Notes: generated by a model not told the origin, from the letters alone. Positions 1-8,519 are shown, counted from the stretch's first letter. The stretch: DNA of 41,182 nucleotides from an uncultured cyanobacterium (GCA_903887375.1 CAISPN010000010.1:1-41182); one strand, 5' to 3'. A program made the numbers and translations.

Positions 1-1089
1 GTCTTTGGGTTTACGTCGCAGCAAACCTATTTCAGGAACAGCGATGACAATCTGACGAGATGAAATCTCATAAACTAGAGCTAAAGAATCCTGCCAGCGG
101 ATCAAAAAGGGACCTTCTAGACTGGTGATCTGCTCAGAGGGTATATTAATTAGCTGTACATTGAGTCCAATAAGCTCAGCTACTGCTCCGCAAAATGAAA
201 GAGAAAGATGATCTTGTCTTTGCAGATTCTCCTGAATCACCCTTTTGATAATATCCCTTCTAAAGGGCATACCATAATGCTGAGAAAGCATGGAAAAACA
301 GGCTATCCCAGCATCTTGAACTCCTTTGCCAGCTACAAAGGGATATTCAATTTGTTTGTTGTCACTGCTATATTCTGGCTCAGTTTCAACTGGTTCAAGA
401 GGTTTATCATAAAAGGGAATATCCTGCGTATCAACTAAAGATATTCCTTTTTCTTTACTAAAGCCATTAGTAGAAGAATTTGTATTTAAGATATTTTTGG
501 GTAACCCTAAATACCTTTGGGCATTACTTTTAAGCCAAAATCTTTCTTGATCATCTATTGGTGGGACAAGAGCTGTTGGCACATCTTCTTTAATCAAATT
601 TGTGACTAGATATTTAAGATTTTGTCCGCTCTTATTTGCTATTTGCTCAGCTTGGCCCAAAGACTCATAAAGCTCAGAAGGTGAGACAAAATTAACAAGA
701 TTTTGAGAAAATTGGACGGATTTTTCTTTGAGATAATCTAATTCTCTGTATGATAGTGCAAGACATATGACGTTTTCACTAGAAGCTATTGCTGTTTCTG
801 AGGATTGGCCGCTTAAATAGTTAAAAATGCCAAAGGGAGTGCCACGAGAAATTAAAGACAAAGTCAAGGGCATTTGGGTATTAGGATCAAATCCCAATAT
901 CCTTACTTCTCCTTGATAGACCACTAATAGATTATTGTTGATTCTACCTTTGAGTAAAATTTCTTGCCCAACACGATAGCGCCAAATCTGGGCCTTTTGA
1001 GCAAGATAGTTAATTTCATCAGCCGATAAATTTTGAAAAATACTGACAGATTCTAGAAAATCATTGAGATTGGAAATCAAAGAATTCAT
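1..1089 (-). CDS. Type I secretion ABC exporter with cNMP-binding and C39-like domains (partial, N-terminal 363 aa)
   Basis: The frame is open from an ATG at 1089 to the window edge and was translated by hand, so the transmembrane and ATPase parts lie outside. Residues about 1-140 look like a cyclic-nucleotide-binding (CAP_ED) domain. After a linker, residues about 245-363 align with the C39 peptidase domain of bacteriocin/HlyB-type exporters (VQDAGIACFSMLSQHYG). The catalytic Cys position is Ala260, and the usual His and Asp positions also look replaced (WQDSLALVY, AVPEIG). It therefore resembles the inactive C39-like domain of HlyB, which in RTX type I secretion binds the substrate rather than cutting it. 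The start overlaps the stop of the upstream parvulin gene by 4 nt (ATGA), so the two are probably translated together. Cyanobacterial exporters with this domain order are often called HetC/SunT/HlyB-like. Confidence 0.85.
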   Translation of the reverse strand, partial: MNSLISNLNDFLESVSIFQNLSADEINYLAQKAQIWRYRVGQEILLKGRINNNLLVVYQGEVRILGFDPNTQMPLTLSLISRGTPFGIFNYLSGQSSETAIASSENVICLALSYRELDYLKEKSVQFSQNLVNFVSPSELYESLGQAEQIANKSGQNLKYLVTNLIKEDVPTALVPPIDDQERFWLKSNAQRYLGLPKNILNTNSSTNGFSKEKGISLVDTQDIPFYDKPLEPVETEPEYSSDNKQIEYPFVAGKGVQDAGIACFSMLSQHYGMPFRRDIIKRVIQENLQRQDHLSLSFCGAVAELIGLNVQLINIPSEQITSLEGPFLIRWQDSLALVYEISSRQIVIAVPEIGLLRRKPKD

Positions 1090-1808
1090 GCTATTGTTCT
1101 AACCTCCTGAGTTTGCTGGGTGAGCCAGTTTTGAAAAAGCTCCCCTAAAAGCCTTTGCTGCATGTTTTCATTGAGTTCGGCAGATATATATTTCTCTAGC
1201 CGGACAATCACAACCCATTCTTCGACTGCTGTAGGTAAGGAAATCTGACCAATTTGCGACTGGTTGAGCAATCTGATAATAGAAGGATGGGGAGTATTTA
1301 GCTCCACCGGACCAATTATGCCACCGGTGCTAGCCTCATTGCCTTGAGAATATTCTTTTGCCAACTGGGCAAAATCGCTCTCTCCCTCGCTCAGGCGAAA
1401 GTAGAGCTCTTTGGCTAGATCTTTATCTTTTGTGCGAATTAGAGAGTAGACCACCTGATCAAAGCGCTCCTTATACTGTAGAAAATAAGACTCTAGCTGA
1501 TCTCCCCAGCTTTGCTGTTTAAATTTTTCTATTTTAAGATCTCTGCTCATCAAATATTCCAGATGTTCTTCTGAAATATCTTGCAGTTTTAACCACTGCT
1601 CTAACTGCTCTGGGTTTTTAATCCCATTGGCTTGATAGAAGTTGAGCCTTGCTTGGTTGATTTTCTCAGGTTCGATTTCTATAGAGCCCACAGATTGATC
1701 AATAATGATCTCTTTGGCTATTTGGGGAAAGAGTCTATATTTCTTGAGCAAGGGGATAATATCTTCTGTTGTGTATTCTTGATCTTTAATTTTTAATATT
1801 ATTGTCAT
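1086..1808 (-). CDS. Parvulin-type peptidyl-prolyl isomerase (PpiC/SurA-like)
   Basis: This 240-residue protein has a SurA_N-like helical N-terminal half. The parvulin core lies around residues 115-215 and includes the DFAQLAKEYSQG helix, a TGGIIGPVEL loop and a VVIVRLEKY strand. Parvulins speed cis-trans isomerisation of prolyl bonds and act as folding helpers. No signal peptide is visible (MTIILKIKDQEY), so it probably works in the cytoplasm on export substrates before they leave. It overlaps the downstream exporter gene by 4 nt, and pairing of a parvulin with HlyB-like exporters is common in cyanobacteria. The family assignment is good; a role in secretion is inferred from context. Confidence 0.85.
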   Translation of the reverse strand: MTIILKIKDQEYTTEDIIPLLKKYRLFPQIAKEIIIDQSVGSIEIEPEKINQARLNFYQANGIKNPEQLEQWLKLQDISEEHLEYLMSRDLKIEKFKQQSWGDQLESYFLQYKERFDQVVYSLIRTKDKDLAKELYFRLSEGESDFAQLAKEYSQGNEASTGGIIGPVELNTPHPSIIRLLNQSQIGQISLPTAVEEWVVIVRLEKYISAELNENMQQRLLGELFQNWLTQQTQEVRTIA

Positions 1809-1936
1809 TGATTGTAGTAATACAATATAGTCCTATTTATAACACAAATTGCCCAAAGCACCACTTTATCTAGCAGTCTGGATTTATTGGTTAAAATAGA
1901 AATTGTAGAATATTAAACCTAACTTACCTTGGAAAA

Positions 1937-2293
1937 ATGACTCAAACTATCTCAACCCAGTCAAAAGGTATTCAATTGTCAGATACTGCTCTCAACCATT
2001 TACTGGCACTTAAACAACAAAGAGGAGATGAACTAACCCTGCGTGTTGGCGTGCGCAACGGTGGTTGCTCCGGTATGTCCTATATGATGGATTTTGAAGA
2101 TGTCAGTAAAATTACTGAACATGATGAGACATTTGATTATGATGGTTTTCAAATTATCTGTGATCGCAAAAGTCTGCTTTATCTCTACGGTCTGATGCTT
2201 GACTACAGCAATGCTCTAATAGGTGGTGGTTTTCAGTTTACCAATCCCAACGCCGCACAAACCTGCGGCTGTGGTAAATCTTTTGGAGTTTAA
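1937..2293 (+). CDS. sufA: A-type iron-sulfur cluster assembly protein (SufA/IscA family)
   Basis: A-type carrier of 118 residues. The three conserved cysteines are present: one in GGCSGMSY and two in the C-terminal TCGCGKSF motif. These residues hold Fe-S clusters or iron on their way to apo-proteins. The fold core ([12 protein letters not shown], then a [11 protein letters not shown] segment) matches the HesB/IscA family along its full normal length. It starts at the ATG at 1937 and is transcribed away from the exporter/parvulin pair. The next gene begins 21 nt downstream, so TPR and M48 genes may be cotranscribed. Cyanobacteria usually carry both SufA and IscA paralogues; the choice of sufA is likely but not proven here. 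Confidence 0.9.
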   Translation: MTQTISTQSKGIQLSDTALNHLLALKQQRGDELTLRVGVRNGGCSGMSYMMDFEDVSKITEHDETFDYDGFQIICDRKSLLYLYGLMLDYSNALIGGGFQFTNPNAAQTCGCGKSFGV

Positions 2294-2314
2294 TAGGAGA
2301 GAATTGTCAAGATT

Positions 2315-2743
2315 GTGAGTGAATCAACTTTAATCAGCCTTGAAGAGGGAATCGAACTCTATAAAAAAGGCGAGAGCATTGATCGGCTATTGATTCTATT
2401 TAAAGATCTCTGCCAGCGTGAGCCTAAGAATCCTACAGCTTGGTCATGTATGGCATGGCTTTATCTACTTTCTGATAAACCTAAATCTGCTCTTAAATCT
2501 GCTCAAAAAAGTATCAAGTTAGATTCTAGATCACCTCAAGCAAGGATCAATCTGGCTCTAGCTATGATGGATTCTGGTGAAAGTGGAATCCGTCTTCATA
2601 TTGAGTCTGCAGCTCAAATTATGGCTCTGAATCAGGAAATTCGCAGCGATATTGAGGAGAATATTCTCGATGGTTTAGCCAGAAAACCGGATTGGAAGAG
2701 TTTGCAAAGGGTCAAAACATGGTTGCTCACAGATGAAGGATAG
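2315..2743 (+). CDS. Small TPR-repeat protein
   Basis: This 142-residue protein has a GTG start preceded by AGGAGA at 2295-2300. Two tetratricopeptide-like helical pairs are visible: NPTAWSCMAWLYLLSDKPKS and SPQARINLALAMMDSGE. TPRs are protein-interaction scaffolds; no catalytic motif is seen. The last codons overlap the start of the M48 protease gene by 11 nt, implying translational coupling and possibly a physical partnership. Function is otherwise unknown. Confidence 0.75.
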   Translation: MSESTLISLEEGIELYKKGESIDRLLILFKDLCQREPKNPTAWSCMAWLYLLSDKPKSALKSAQKSIKLDSRSPQARINLALAMMDSGESGIRLHIESAAQIMALNQEIRSDIEENILDGLARKPDWKSLQRVKTWLLTDEG

Positions 2744-3602
2744 GAAAATACTGATCGGATTGAGAGCTGATGATTTTCGCCATCATTGGGATCTTCAAGC
2801 CACTCAAAGTTTAAAGCGTCTTGTTGGTTTGGATCTAGGTATAAGAAGTCTTTTGGGTTCACTAGCTAATGACTTTTTTTACTTAAACAACATCGCTTCA
2901 AGTATTCTAGTTGGACCTAAGCAATTACCGGAAATACATCAACTACTTTTAGAAGCATGCCAAGTTCTAGATCTTGAAGTACCCCAGTTGTACATACAAC
3001 AAAACCCAGTTCCCAATGCCTACACTTTGGCAATGCGCGGTTCACGCCCTTTTATAGTCATTCATACATCCTTGATAGATCTTCTCACTCCAGAAGAGCT
3101 TCAAGCGGTGATTGCCCATGAATTGGGACATCTTAAATGTGAACATGGAGTTTACTTAACTGCCGCTAATTTGTTAGTGATAGCCAGTGGTCTATTTTCT
3201 AACATTGGAGCTGTATTGGCTGAATCTATAAAAGGGCAGATGATGGAGTGGCTTCGCTGCGCTGAGTTTAGCTGTGATCGAGCTGCTCTTTTAGCTGTTC
3301 AAGATCCCAATATAGTGAGCTCAGTTTTGATGAAGCTCTCTGGTGGCTCACCTAAATTGGCTCCTCTACTCAATTTAGATGCCTTTATTGAGCAAGCTAG
3401 ATCCTATGAAACCTTTAGCCAAAGCGAGCTAGGTCAAGTTCTCAGACAAACTCAAACTAATCAGCTAACTCACCCTGTTCCGGTGCTGCGTGCCAAAGAA
3501 ATTGATCTCTGGGCCAGTTCTGTTGAATATGACCACTTGTTAAAAAGACGCGGTTCTGTTTATAATAGTAAAACTGACATGGGCGAATGGCGGAATTGGT
3601 AG
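2733..3602 (+). CDS. M48 family zinc metallopeptidase
   Basis: The zinc-binding and catalytic motif HELGH is at residues 129-133. A likely third ligand is Glu178 in the AEFSCDRAAL segment, the typical M48 pattern. The hydrophobic stretch after HELGH (LTAANLLVIASGLF) and the segment around FSNIGAVLA suggest membrane association, as in HtpX/Ste24 relatives, although this form is short at 289 residues. It probably degrades membrane or misfolded proteins. It overlaps the upstream TPR gene by 11 nt. The reading frame runs into tRNA-Leu: the last seven sense codons and the TAG stop lie inside the tRNA sequence. Confidence 0.88.
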   Translation: MKDRKILIGLRADDFRHHWDLQATQSLKRLVGLDLGIRSLLGSLANDFFYLNNIASSILVGPKQLPEIHQLLLEACQVLDLEVPQLYIQQNPVPNAYTLAMRGSRPFIVIHTSLIDLLTPEELQAVIAHELGHLKCEHGVYLTAANLLVIASGLFSNIGAVLAESIKGQMMEWLRCAEFSCDRAALLAVQDPNIVSSVLMKLSGGSPKLAPLLNLDAFIEQARSYETFSQSELGQVLRQTQTNQLTHPVPVLRAKEIDLWASSVEYDHLLKRRGSVYNSKTDMGEWRNW

Positions 3603-3662
3603 ACGCACCACACTCAAAATGTGGCGACTTCGGTCGTAAGAGTTCGAGTCTCTTCTCGCCCA
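3581..3662 (+). tRNA. tRNA-Leu (anticodon CAA)
   Basis: A cloverleaf can be folded by hand. The acceptor pairs GGGCGAA with CTCGCCC (one A-C mismatch at the last pair). The anticodon stem is CCACA/TGTGG with loop CTCAAAA, giving anticodon CAA at 3615-3617. The variable arm is long, as in class II tRNAs. The T arm is AAGAG-TTCGAGT-CTCTT. The discriminator is A and CCA is not encoded. The first 22 nt overlap the 3' end of the M48 gene. Confidence 0.95.
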
Positions 3663-3727
3663 CTCCTAAAAAAAGTATTTTACTTTTTAAGGAGATTCAT
3701 GTTAGGATCGAAAACGGCAAAAGTCAT

Positions 3728-3810
3728 GGGTCGGTGCCCGAGTGGTTAATGGGGGCAGACTGTAAATCTGCTGGTTTGCGCCTACGTTGGTTCAAATCCA
3801 ACCCGGCCCA
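3728..3810 (+). tRNA. tRNA-Tyr (anticodon GTA)
   Basis: The acceptor pairs GGGTCGG with CCGGCCC. The anticodon stem is GCAGA/TCTGC with loop CTGTAAA, placing GTA at 3762-3764. There is a long variable arm, as expected for bacterial class II tRNA-Tyr. The T arm is GTTGG-TTCAAAT-CCAAC. CCA is not encoded. It is second of three clustered tRNAs and is separated from tRNA-Thr by 5 nt. Confidence 0.95.
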
Positions 3811-3815
3811 TATTT

Positions 3816-3887
3816 GCCTGTGTGGCTCAGTGGTAGAGCACACCCTTGGTAAGGGTGAGGTCACGAGTTCAATCCTCGTCACAGGCT
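3816..3887 (+). tRNA. tRNA-Thr (anticodon GGT)
   Basis: This 72-nt tRNA has acceptor GCCTGTG/CACAGGC. The anticodon stem is CACCC/GGGTG with loop TTGGTAA, placing GGT at 3848-3850. The T arm is ACGAG-TTCAATC-CTCGT and the discriminator is T. With a 5-nt spacer it is almost certainly processed from one transcript with tRNA-Tyr. Confidence 0.95.
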
Positions 3888-3931
3888 CTCTTTTAAAGTA
3901 TTGCTGATTACAAGCCTAAGGAGAAGCATTC

Positions 3932-5650
3932 ATGGTAACAACTCCCCTAAAGCGCCTAAGTATTCAAACACAAGAACTAGTCAAGCATACCAGAGCTATC
4001 CGTTCTCTTGATTGGGATAGAGATCGTTTTGATATTGAATTTGGTTTGCAAAATGGGACTACTTACAATTCCTATCTCATTGAAGGCCAGCAGATAGCCC
4101 TAGTTGATACCTCGCATGAAAAGTTTCGCTCTCTTTATTTAGAGCAATTGCAACAACTCATTGATCCTAGCAGGATAAATTATCTGGTCATCAGCCACAC
4201 AGAGCCAGATCATAGTGGATTAGTTAAAGATATCCTCAACCTTGCTCCAGAAATTACGGTTGTGGCTTCTAAAGTTGCGATTGCTTTTTTGGAAGATTTT
4301 GTCCATCAGCCATTTAAAAGGCAAATTGTCAAAAATGGAGATCGCATTGATCTAGGCAATGGACATATCCTGGAATTTGTCAGCGCGCCCAATCTGCACT
4401 GGCCTGACACAATGCTAACTTATGATCATGCAACCAAAATACTCTATACCTGCGATGTTTTTGGAATGCATTATTGTTCAGAAAGCTTTTTTGATGAATA
4501 TCTCAAAGATATTGAAGCTGACTATCGTTTCTATTATGAGTGCTTAATGGCCCCCAATGCTCGCTCGGTCTTGGCAGCAATGAAACGAATGCAAGCCCTG
4601 CCAGAAATTGAAATTGTAGCCAATGGACATGGACCTCTTCTTAAATATCACCTCAAAGATCTTCTAGAGCGTTATCAAAGCTGGAGTCAAGCCCAAAACA
4701 ACAAAGAAAAACTAGTCTGCCTCTTTTATATTTCCGATTATGGCTATAGTGATAGACTATCTCAAGCTATATCTAAAGGAATCACCAAAGCCGGAGTTGG
4801 CGTGGAGATGATTGATCTCAAATCAGCAGATCCACAGGAAATAAATGAGCTGATAGGTCGCTCCAACGCTATAGTTTTGGGTATGCCGCCTATAGCCAGT
4901 CAGTACCAAAAAGAAATTGCTTCCAACTTGGGGACAATTTTAGCTTCAGTTAATAATAAGCAATCTGTCGGACTATTTGAATCTTATGGCGGGGATGATG
5001 AGCCTATAGATACTCTTTCAGCCCGCTTTAGGGAAATTGGGACTAGGGATGGTTTTGAGTCAATCCGGATCAAAAGTGAACCAACAGAAGAAATCTATCA
5101 ACTCTGTGAAGAAGCTGGGACAGATTTAGCTCAAGCTATCAACCAAGAGCAAAAGGTACAGGCTAGAAAATCCCTAGATCCCGATCTTGATAAGGCATTA
5201 GGTCGTCTCAGTGGAGGATTATATATAATCACCGCCAAAAAGGGTAATCTGAGCGGGGCAATGTTGGCCTCATGGGTAGTCCAGGCTAGTTTTAATCCGC
5301 CCGGGTTTACCATTGCAGTTGCTAAAGATCGGGCTATTGAATCTCTGATGCAAGTTGGAGATGACTTTGTGCTTAATATTCTTGGACAAGATAATTACCA
5401 AGCATTGATGAAGCATTTTCTGAAACGATTTCCTCCTGGAGCTGACCGCTTTGCTGGTATCAATACCCAAATTGGCTCCAATGGCTCTCCCATACTGTCA
5501 GATTCTTTGGCATATCTGGAGTGTCAAGTTATCTCTCGTATGGAATGTAGTGATCATTGGATTATCTATAATCAAGTACAACAAGGAAGAGTTTCCAATC
5601 CAGATGGTTTAACTGCCATTCATCATCGTAAGGTGGGTAATTACTACTAG
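3932..5650 (+). CDS. flv3: A-type flavodiiron protein Flv3-like (photoprotective O2 reduction)
   Basis: The 572-residue protein has three parts in the usual cyanobacterial order: a metallo-beta-lactamase-like diiron domain, a flavodoxin domain (YISDYGYSDRLSQAI onward) and a C-terminal flavin-reductase-like domain (LSGGLYIITAKKGNLSG onward). The diiron ligands are intact: HTEPDH at residues 89-94, then NLHWPD, CDVFGMHY and NGHGPL. That canonical set marks Flv3/Flv4-type proteins, whereas Flv1/Flv2 carry substitutions. Overall sequence is closest to Flv3 as I recall it. Flv1/Flv3 take electrons from the acceptor side of photosystem I and reduce O2 to water under fluctuating light. A strong AAGGAGA at 3918-3924 supports the ATG at 3932. 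No flv1 gene is adjacent. Confidence 0.95.
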   Translation: MVTTPLKRLSIQTQELVKHTRAIRSLDWDRDRFDIEFGLQNGTTYNSYLIEGQQIALVDTSHEKFRSLYLEQLQQLIDPSRINYLVISHTEPDHSGLVKDILNLAPEITVVASKVAIAFLEDFVHQPFKRQIVKNGDRIDLGNGHILEFVSAPNLHWPDTMLTYDHATKILYTCDVFGMHYCSESFFDEYLKDIEADYRFYYECLMAPNARSVLAAMKRMQALPEIEIVANGHGPLLKYHLKDLLERYQSWSQAQNNKEKLVCLFYISDYGYSDRLSQAISKGITKAGVGVEMIDLKSADPQEINELIGRSNAIVLGMPPIASQYQKEIASNLGTILASVNNKQSVGLFESYGGDDEPIDTLSARFREIGTRDGFESIRIKSEPTEEIYQLCEEAGTDLAQAINQEQKVQARKSLDPDLDKALGRLSGGLYIITAKKGNLSGAMLASWVVQASFNPPGFTIAVAKDRAIESLMQVGDDFVLNILGQDNYQALMKHFLKRFPPGADRFAGINTQIGSNGSPILSDSLAYLECQVISRMECSDHWIIYNQVQQGRVSNPDGLTAIHHRKVGNYY

Positions 5651-5761
5651 GGCAATGTACTTATTGGTTCTTGCCAGTAGATTCTCTACAAAATAAATTA
5701 AAATAATTAAATAAATTAATAATTTACAGAAGAATTTTGGGGTTAGGAGATCATAACCAAA

Positions 5762-7720
5762 GTGCGTAGAACAGGAAAAGGGTTATCCGCGTCATCTAGT
5801 ACTACCAAATTGGGGCGAGAAAGAACAGGACGTAGACCTCGCCGAGATGACTTTGGTAGAGGCGTAGTAAATATAGCTGGTGGAACTGTTTTAGCCCTGA
5901 CACTGTTGGGAACTTCTGCCTTGGCTGGAACGATGATGGGTTTGGCAATTAGTTTTCGCAATCTTCCCGATGTTCGTTCTCTCAAAAGTTTTGTCCCACC
6001 TGAAACCTCCTTTCTTTACGATATTAAAGGCAAACTTCTCAGTAGCCTTCATGGCGAAGCTAATAGAAAAGTAGTAAGGCTCGATCAGATATCCCCCCAT
6101 CTCAAGAGGGCTGTAATTGCCATAGAAGATAGTAATTTTAATTATCATCATGGGATCAACCTCAATAGTATTGGTAGAGCCATGCTCGTTAACTTCCACA
6201 GTCACGGTGTCAAAGAAGGTGCTTCAACACTGACTATGCAACTGGTGAAAAATATTTTCCTTTCTCACCAAAGAACGGTAGATAGGAAGCTTGCTGAAGC
6301 TGTATTAGCTGTCAGAGTTGAGCAGGTCTTCAAGAAAAACGAGATCTTGGAAATGTACCTTAACACTATTTATTGGGGGCATAATAACTATGGAGTACAG
6401 ACTGCCTCAGAAAGTTACTTTAATAAACCAGCTTCCGATCTCAATTTAGCAGAAGCATCCATGATGGCAGGATTGATTCAAGCTCCAGAGAGCTATAGCC
6501 CTTTTGTCAATCTCAAGGCTGCCAAAAAAAGGCAATCTGTGGTGTTAGCCAGGATGAAAGAGCTAGGCTGGATCACAGCCCAGCAAGAAGATCAAGCCCT
6601 CAAACAGCCTATAAAACTAGGCCGTAAAACAGCATGGACACAGAGTAAACTACCCTACATCACTGACGCAGTTGTAGAAGAGCTCAAGCGTCGTTTTGGC
6701 GAAGAGGCAGTTAAAAAGGGGGGAATGCGGATACAGACTACTGTTGATTACGATCTGCAAGAATTGGCAGAAAGATCAATGCAAAATGCTCATCGTAGTC
6801 TAAAAAATGAGGGCATAGATACTCAGGATTTACAAATAGCCCTGGCTTCAGTTGATCCTCGTACTCACTTTATTAAGGCACTTGTAGGTGGTAGTAACTA
6901 TAAAAAGACTCAGTTAAATAGAGCTCTGCATTCTCAACGTCCACCTGGCTCTACCTTTAAGCCTTTTGTCTACTATGCAGCTTTTGCTAGTGGTAAATAT
7001 ACTCCTGATTCAGAAATAGATGATCGTCCTATTCGTTTTCGTGATGGGGATGGCTATTATGCTCCTAAGAACTATGGTGGTGGATATTCGGGCGTGGTTT
7101 CCCTCAGAACTGCTCTAGTCAACTCTATCAATATACCTGCTGTTATTCTTGGCAGAAGAGTCGGACTTGATAAGGTGATTGAAATATGTAAGAGCCTTGG
7201 AATTAATAGTCCATTGATTCCTGCCATATCACTACCTCTGGGTTCTATTGGAGTTACCCCGCTAGAGATGGCCGGAGCTTATGCTACTTTTGCTAGCAAT
7301 GGTTGGCATTCTGAGCCGACGATTATTGCCAGGGTCACCGATAGCCGTGGTGATCTGATTTTGGATAATACTCCAAAGCCTCAACTGATTTTAGATCCTT
7401 GGGCAACTGCTACCCTCACATCTGTTTTGAGGGATGTAATTAATGAAGGAACTGGAAAACAAGCTAGTATAGGGCGTCAGGTGGCAGGAAAAACAGGTAC
7501 AACTGATTCAGAGCGCAATATTTGGTTTGTGGGATATGTACCTCAGCTTGCTACTGCAATTTGGGTAGGGGATGACCATAATCGTCGTCTGGGAAATCAT
7601 GTTTCTGGTGGCGGTAATGTGGCGCCGATTTGGGGAAGTTTCATGGAAAAGGCAATGAGAAATGTACCTGAAGATTATTTTGAGCCACCCTACAAGTTCA
7701 AACGACCTTCTAGTAATTAA
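5762..7720 (+). CDS. Class A penicillin-binding protein (PBP1A-type transglycosylase/transpeptidase)
   Basis: A basic cytoplasmic tail is followed by one transmembrane helix (about residues 38-65) and a GT51 glycosyltransferase domain. The catalytic Glu122 lies in AIEDSNF, and KEGASTLTMQLVKN forms the second motif. The transpeptidase domain follows, with Ser397 in STFK, SIN at 455-457 and KTG at 577-579, so both active sites look intact. It polymerises and cross-links peptidoglycan outside the plasma membrane. The start is the GTG at 5762, behind GGTTAGGAGA at 5741-5750. Length (652) is normal for the short cyanobacterial forms. It is followed 30 nt later by a small Cys-rich gene. Confidence 0.95.
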   Translation: MRRTGKGLSASSSTTKLGRERTGRRPRRDDFGRGVVNIAGGTVLALTLLGTSALAGTMMGLAISFRNLPDVRSLKSFVPPETSFLYDIKGKLLSSLHGEANRKVVRLDQISPHLKRAVIAIEDSNFNYHHGINLNSIGRAMLVNFHSHGVKEGASTLTMQLVKNIFLSHQRTVDRKLAEAVLAVRVEQVFKKNEILEMYLNTIYWGHNNYGVQTASESYFNKPASDLNLAEASMMAGLIQAPESYSPFVNLKAAKKRQSVVLARMKELGWITAQQEDQALKQPIKLGRKTAWTQSKLPYITDAVVEELKRRFGEEAVKKGGMRIQTTVDYDLQELAERSMQNAHRSLKNEGIDTQDLQIALASVDPRTHFIKALVGGSNYKKTQLNRALHSQRPPGSTFKPFVYYAAFASGKYTPDSEIDDRPIRFRDGDGYYAPKNYGGGYSGVVSLRTALVNSINIPAVILGRRVGLDKVIEICKSLGINSPLIPAISLPLGSIGVTPLEMAGAYATFASNGWHSEPTIIARVTDSRGDLILDNTPKPQLILDPWATATLTSVLRDVINEGTGKQASIGRQVAGKTGTTDSERNIWFVGYVPQLATAIWVGDDHNRRLGNHVSGGGNVAPIWGSFMEKAMRNVPEDYFEPPYKFKRPSSN

Positions 7721-7750
7721 CTATTTTTGAATTAGATAAAGGGAACAGTT

Positions 7751-7948
7751 TTGCTAGTTATAGTAACAGATACCCGGATTTTCTCTGCTCAAAGTGTCTG
7801 TAAAGACTGCCCTTTGGCTACAATAGAGGGTTTACCTCGTTGGAAGCAAGGTCAACTTGATTGTGGAGAATACTTGAAGAAAGCTAATCACCAGCAGCCC
7901 ACCACCTATCGATGTCAGATGGGCTTTTGTTTAATGTATATTGAATAG
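7751..7948 (+). CDS. Small cysteine-rich protein of unknown function
   Basis: This 65-residue ORF has a TTG start, with AAAGGGA at 7738-7744 at good spacing. Five cysteines sit at residues 17, 20, 38, 55 and 60. The first two form a CKDC (CxxC) pair, so zinc or Fe-S binding is possible. There is no signal peptide or membrane segment. It lies 30 nt after the PBP gene on the same strand and may be cotranscribed with it. I believe similar short proteins occur in other cyanobacteria but could not search. No function is assigned. Confidence 0.65.
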   Translation: MLVIVTDTRIFSAQSVCKDCPLATIEGLPRWKQGQLDCGEYLKKANHQQPTTYRCQMGFCLMYIE

Positions 7949-7982
7949 ATAATTTTCTTTTTATGCTTTGAGGTTTTGATTT

Positions 7983-8450
7983 ATGAAAGTTTTAGTTGCC
8001 ATTGATTCATCAATATCCAGTCATCATGCCCTAGAGCAGGCTTTGCTTCTGTTGAATCTCCAAAAGGCTCATTTTCTCTTACTTTCAGTAGAAGAAATCT
8101 TGGCATCGCCCAATATAGTTGCAGTAAATTCTTTGGGTATACCAACAGAAAATAATATTTATAACGTTTATGACGAAATTGAACTATCTCACCAAGAGGA
8201 AAAACGAACCCTTTCTGCTTTGGAATGGGCACAAGATTTTTGCACTAAAGCTGGTGTCCAATCTCAAACCATTTTGGAGATAGGAGATCCCAAACATATT
8301 ATCTGTCAAGTAGCCAACAGAGAAAAGCCTGATCTGATTGTCGTTGGTTCTGAAGGGCGTGGGATCATTGAAAGAGCAATTCTGGGCAGTATAAGTGATT
8401 ATGTATTGCATCATACCCACTTTCCTGTTCTTGTCATTCGCAACGATTAA
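7983..8450 (+). CDS. Universal stress protein (UspA family, ATP-binding type)
   Basis: Single-domain Usp of 155 residues. It starts MKVLVAIDSS and ends with the ATP-binding signature G-2x-G-9x-G-S (GSEGRG, then LGS) followed by SDYVLHHTHFPVLVIR. The complete signature suggests an ATP-binding MJ0577-like member rather than the E. coli UspA type. These proteins support survival under stress; the precise target is unknown. A hairpin follows directly at 8461-8489. Confidence 0.92.
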   Translation: MKVLVAIDSSISSHHALEQALLLLNLQKAHFLLLSVEEILASPNIVAVNSLGIPTENNIYNVYDEIELSHQEEKRTLSALEWAQDFCTKAGVQSQTILEIGDPKHIICQVANREKPDLIVVGSEGRGIIERAILGSISDYVLHHTHFPVLVIRND

Positions 8451-8460
8451 TCAGCAAAAA

Positions 8461-8489
8461 GAAATCCAGCCACAGAGTAGCTGGATTTC
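8461..8489 (-). terminator. Hairpin between convergent genes, probable terminator
   Basis: A perfect 10-bp stem (GAAATCCAGC with GCTGGATTTC) has a 9-nt loop. Read on the minus strand it is followed by a T-rich run (CTTTTTGC), so it fits best as a factor-independent terminator for the minus-strand gene ending at 8520. It may also stop usp transcripts from the other side. Confidence 0.7.
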
Positions 8490-8519
8490 CAGAAGATTAT
8501 TTGCATTAAAAAGATTTTC

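Noticed and set aside
3587-3907. 106-codon open frame on the plus strand
   Set aside because: It runs straight through the three tRNA genes; the translation is an artefact of their sequence.
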